Shown here: piece by piece, positions 63,111-64,000 of the stretch | How positions within the stretch are numbered: position 1 is the first letter of the stretch | Layout: each line of letters begins with the position of its first letter | Source of the DNA: Anoplolepis gracilipes | Lineage: Eukaryota > Arthropoda > Insecta > Hymenoptera > Formicidae | Direction of reading: 5' to 3' | DNA length: 64,000 nt | Assembly (NCBI RefSeq): GCF_047496725.1 | Contig: NC_132971.1 | Location: 7,034,001-7,098,000, forward strand | Program-made: the position numbers and the translations under genes | The notes under the pieces: model-generated | The model's database searches: none | Seen by the model: the letters and a program-made list of their open reading frames with translations, nothing else | Told to the model about the DNA's origin: nothing

Positions 63111-64000
63111 TCAAGGAAAATTTTACTCGATGCCATTTCGAAACTTTTTTGAGCGTTTTTGCAATTGATTTCAAGCCGGCTGTCGAATAAAATTCTTCTC
63201 GAAGAAGACGTTTTGGAACATAACATAAAAAAAATGTCAAACGATAATTTCGAATTAATACTTAAAGATTGCTAGCCAACGCGAGTCATTAATTTTCGCG
63301 ATTATTGCGTCATAATTAACGATTAACTTTAGTTAATAAACAAAGTTATTACTTTTGTTCCGTAAAATCTGTATACGATTTGTATTAGCAATAGAGATAG
63401 CATGTGTAAATTCCACCGCGGTTTTCCGAATATATCATAGTTTCATGTAACAGTGATTTTTACATTCTCTTGTCGCAATATAAAATAAAGTATGATAGTG
63501 TAACATTGAACATTATATACAATAAGATGTTAAGCGATCATCTGATTAATGAACGATCGAAATTAGTGTTTTTTGTGATTGTTTTTTGGACTGTCACGAA
63601 GCAGTAGCAAAAGAGAGAATAAACCAAAAAGGAAAAGGAAGGAGCGTTACGTTATTAAAAATAACTATAGGCAGATGAGTAAGTCAGAATTTATTATTAA
63701 TAAAATTAACTGCTCACTTATCTTCGCGATAATAATTAAATTTATTGTATAATATGTAACACATATACTTGTAAAATATTCTAAATCCAGTTGAAATATA
63801 TTATTTAAACGATCAAACTATATATATATATATATATATAAACTTTACGAGTTAATTGAAATTTGATTATATCTTGAACAAGTAATTCAAGAATTGTGCT
63901 TTTTTTAATATTAAAATTAAAAGGAAAATTTTTTAAATCATGTTTTCTTCCTGTACGACAAGCTAGTACTATTACATCGAACCATTTTTCTTTTGTTAAA
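63111..64000. other. AT-rich window end
   Basis: Low-complexity AT-rich DNA with one (AT)n run; nothing else recognised. Confidence 0.6.
63819..63841. repeat. (AT)n microsatellite
   Basis: Uninterrupted TA of about 23 bp. Confidence 0.9.

Overview
This is a gene-poor 64 kb stretch of an insect genome. The SoxB1 protein, the arthropod-type core promoter motifs, and AT-rich DNA broken up by CpG-containing, microsatellite-dense patches suggest Hymenoptera, possibly an ant. That placement is inferred from overall character, not from a diagnostic marker. I recognise one protein-coding gene: an intronless SoxB1-class HMG transcription factor, the SoxNeuro (SoxN) orthologue, at 31862-33256 on the + strand. 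I see no tRNA, rRNA, CRISPR array or transposase gene.

Layout. From 1 to 30.5 kb lies upstream DNA made of alternating AT-rich and GC/CpG-rich patches. It holds several non-autonomous DNA-transposon-like elements (10.06-10.84, 15.30-15.70, 24.20-24.98 and 25.89-26.13 kb) and a cluster of hairpins and palindromes (27.7-28.5 kb). It also holds a pair of inverted, diverged copies of a ~0.7 kb non-coding module (18.5-19.2 and 22.8-23.5 kb) sharing a 63-bp core with only three mismatches. From 30.5 to 33.6 kb is the SoxN unit: a CRE/CCAAT-box cluster, a TATA-less Inr+DPE core promoter, a ~570-nt leader with five upstream ATGs, the CDS, and a 3' region ending at an AATAAA. From 33.7 to 41.4 kb the DNA is very AT-rich and carries a diverged direct copy of the SoxN 3' UTR (39.35-39.59 kb) and a nested inverted-repeat complex (37.2-38.5 kb). 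From 41.4 to 60.6 kb is patchy CpG-containing intergenic DNA with one candidate promoter plus short first exon of unknown identity (46.3 kb). From 60.6 to 64 kb it is AT-rich again, with a second inverted non-coding duplication (62.2 and 63.0 kb).

How it fits together. SoxB1 genes are dosage-sensitive neural regulators that usually sit in large regulatory deserts, and this window looks like one. The plausible cis-regulatory pieces are the duplicated module with its octamer site, the E-box/Sox/homeodomain-like cluster near 26.55 kb, and the CpG-rich patches. The transposon relics, AT-centred palindromes and G-quadruplex-type tracts are the other structure. Assignment of regulatory function is inference; the duplications, palindromes and motif matches are read directly from the sequence.

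No clearly new multi-gene system is present. The strongest unexplained signal is the inverted pair of conserved non-coding modules.
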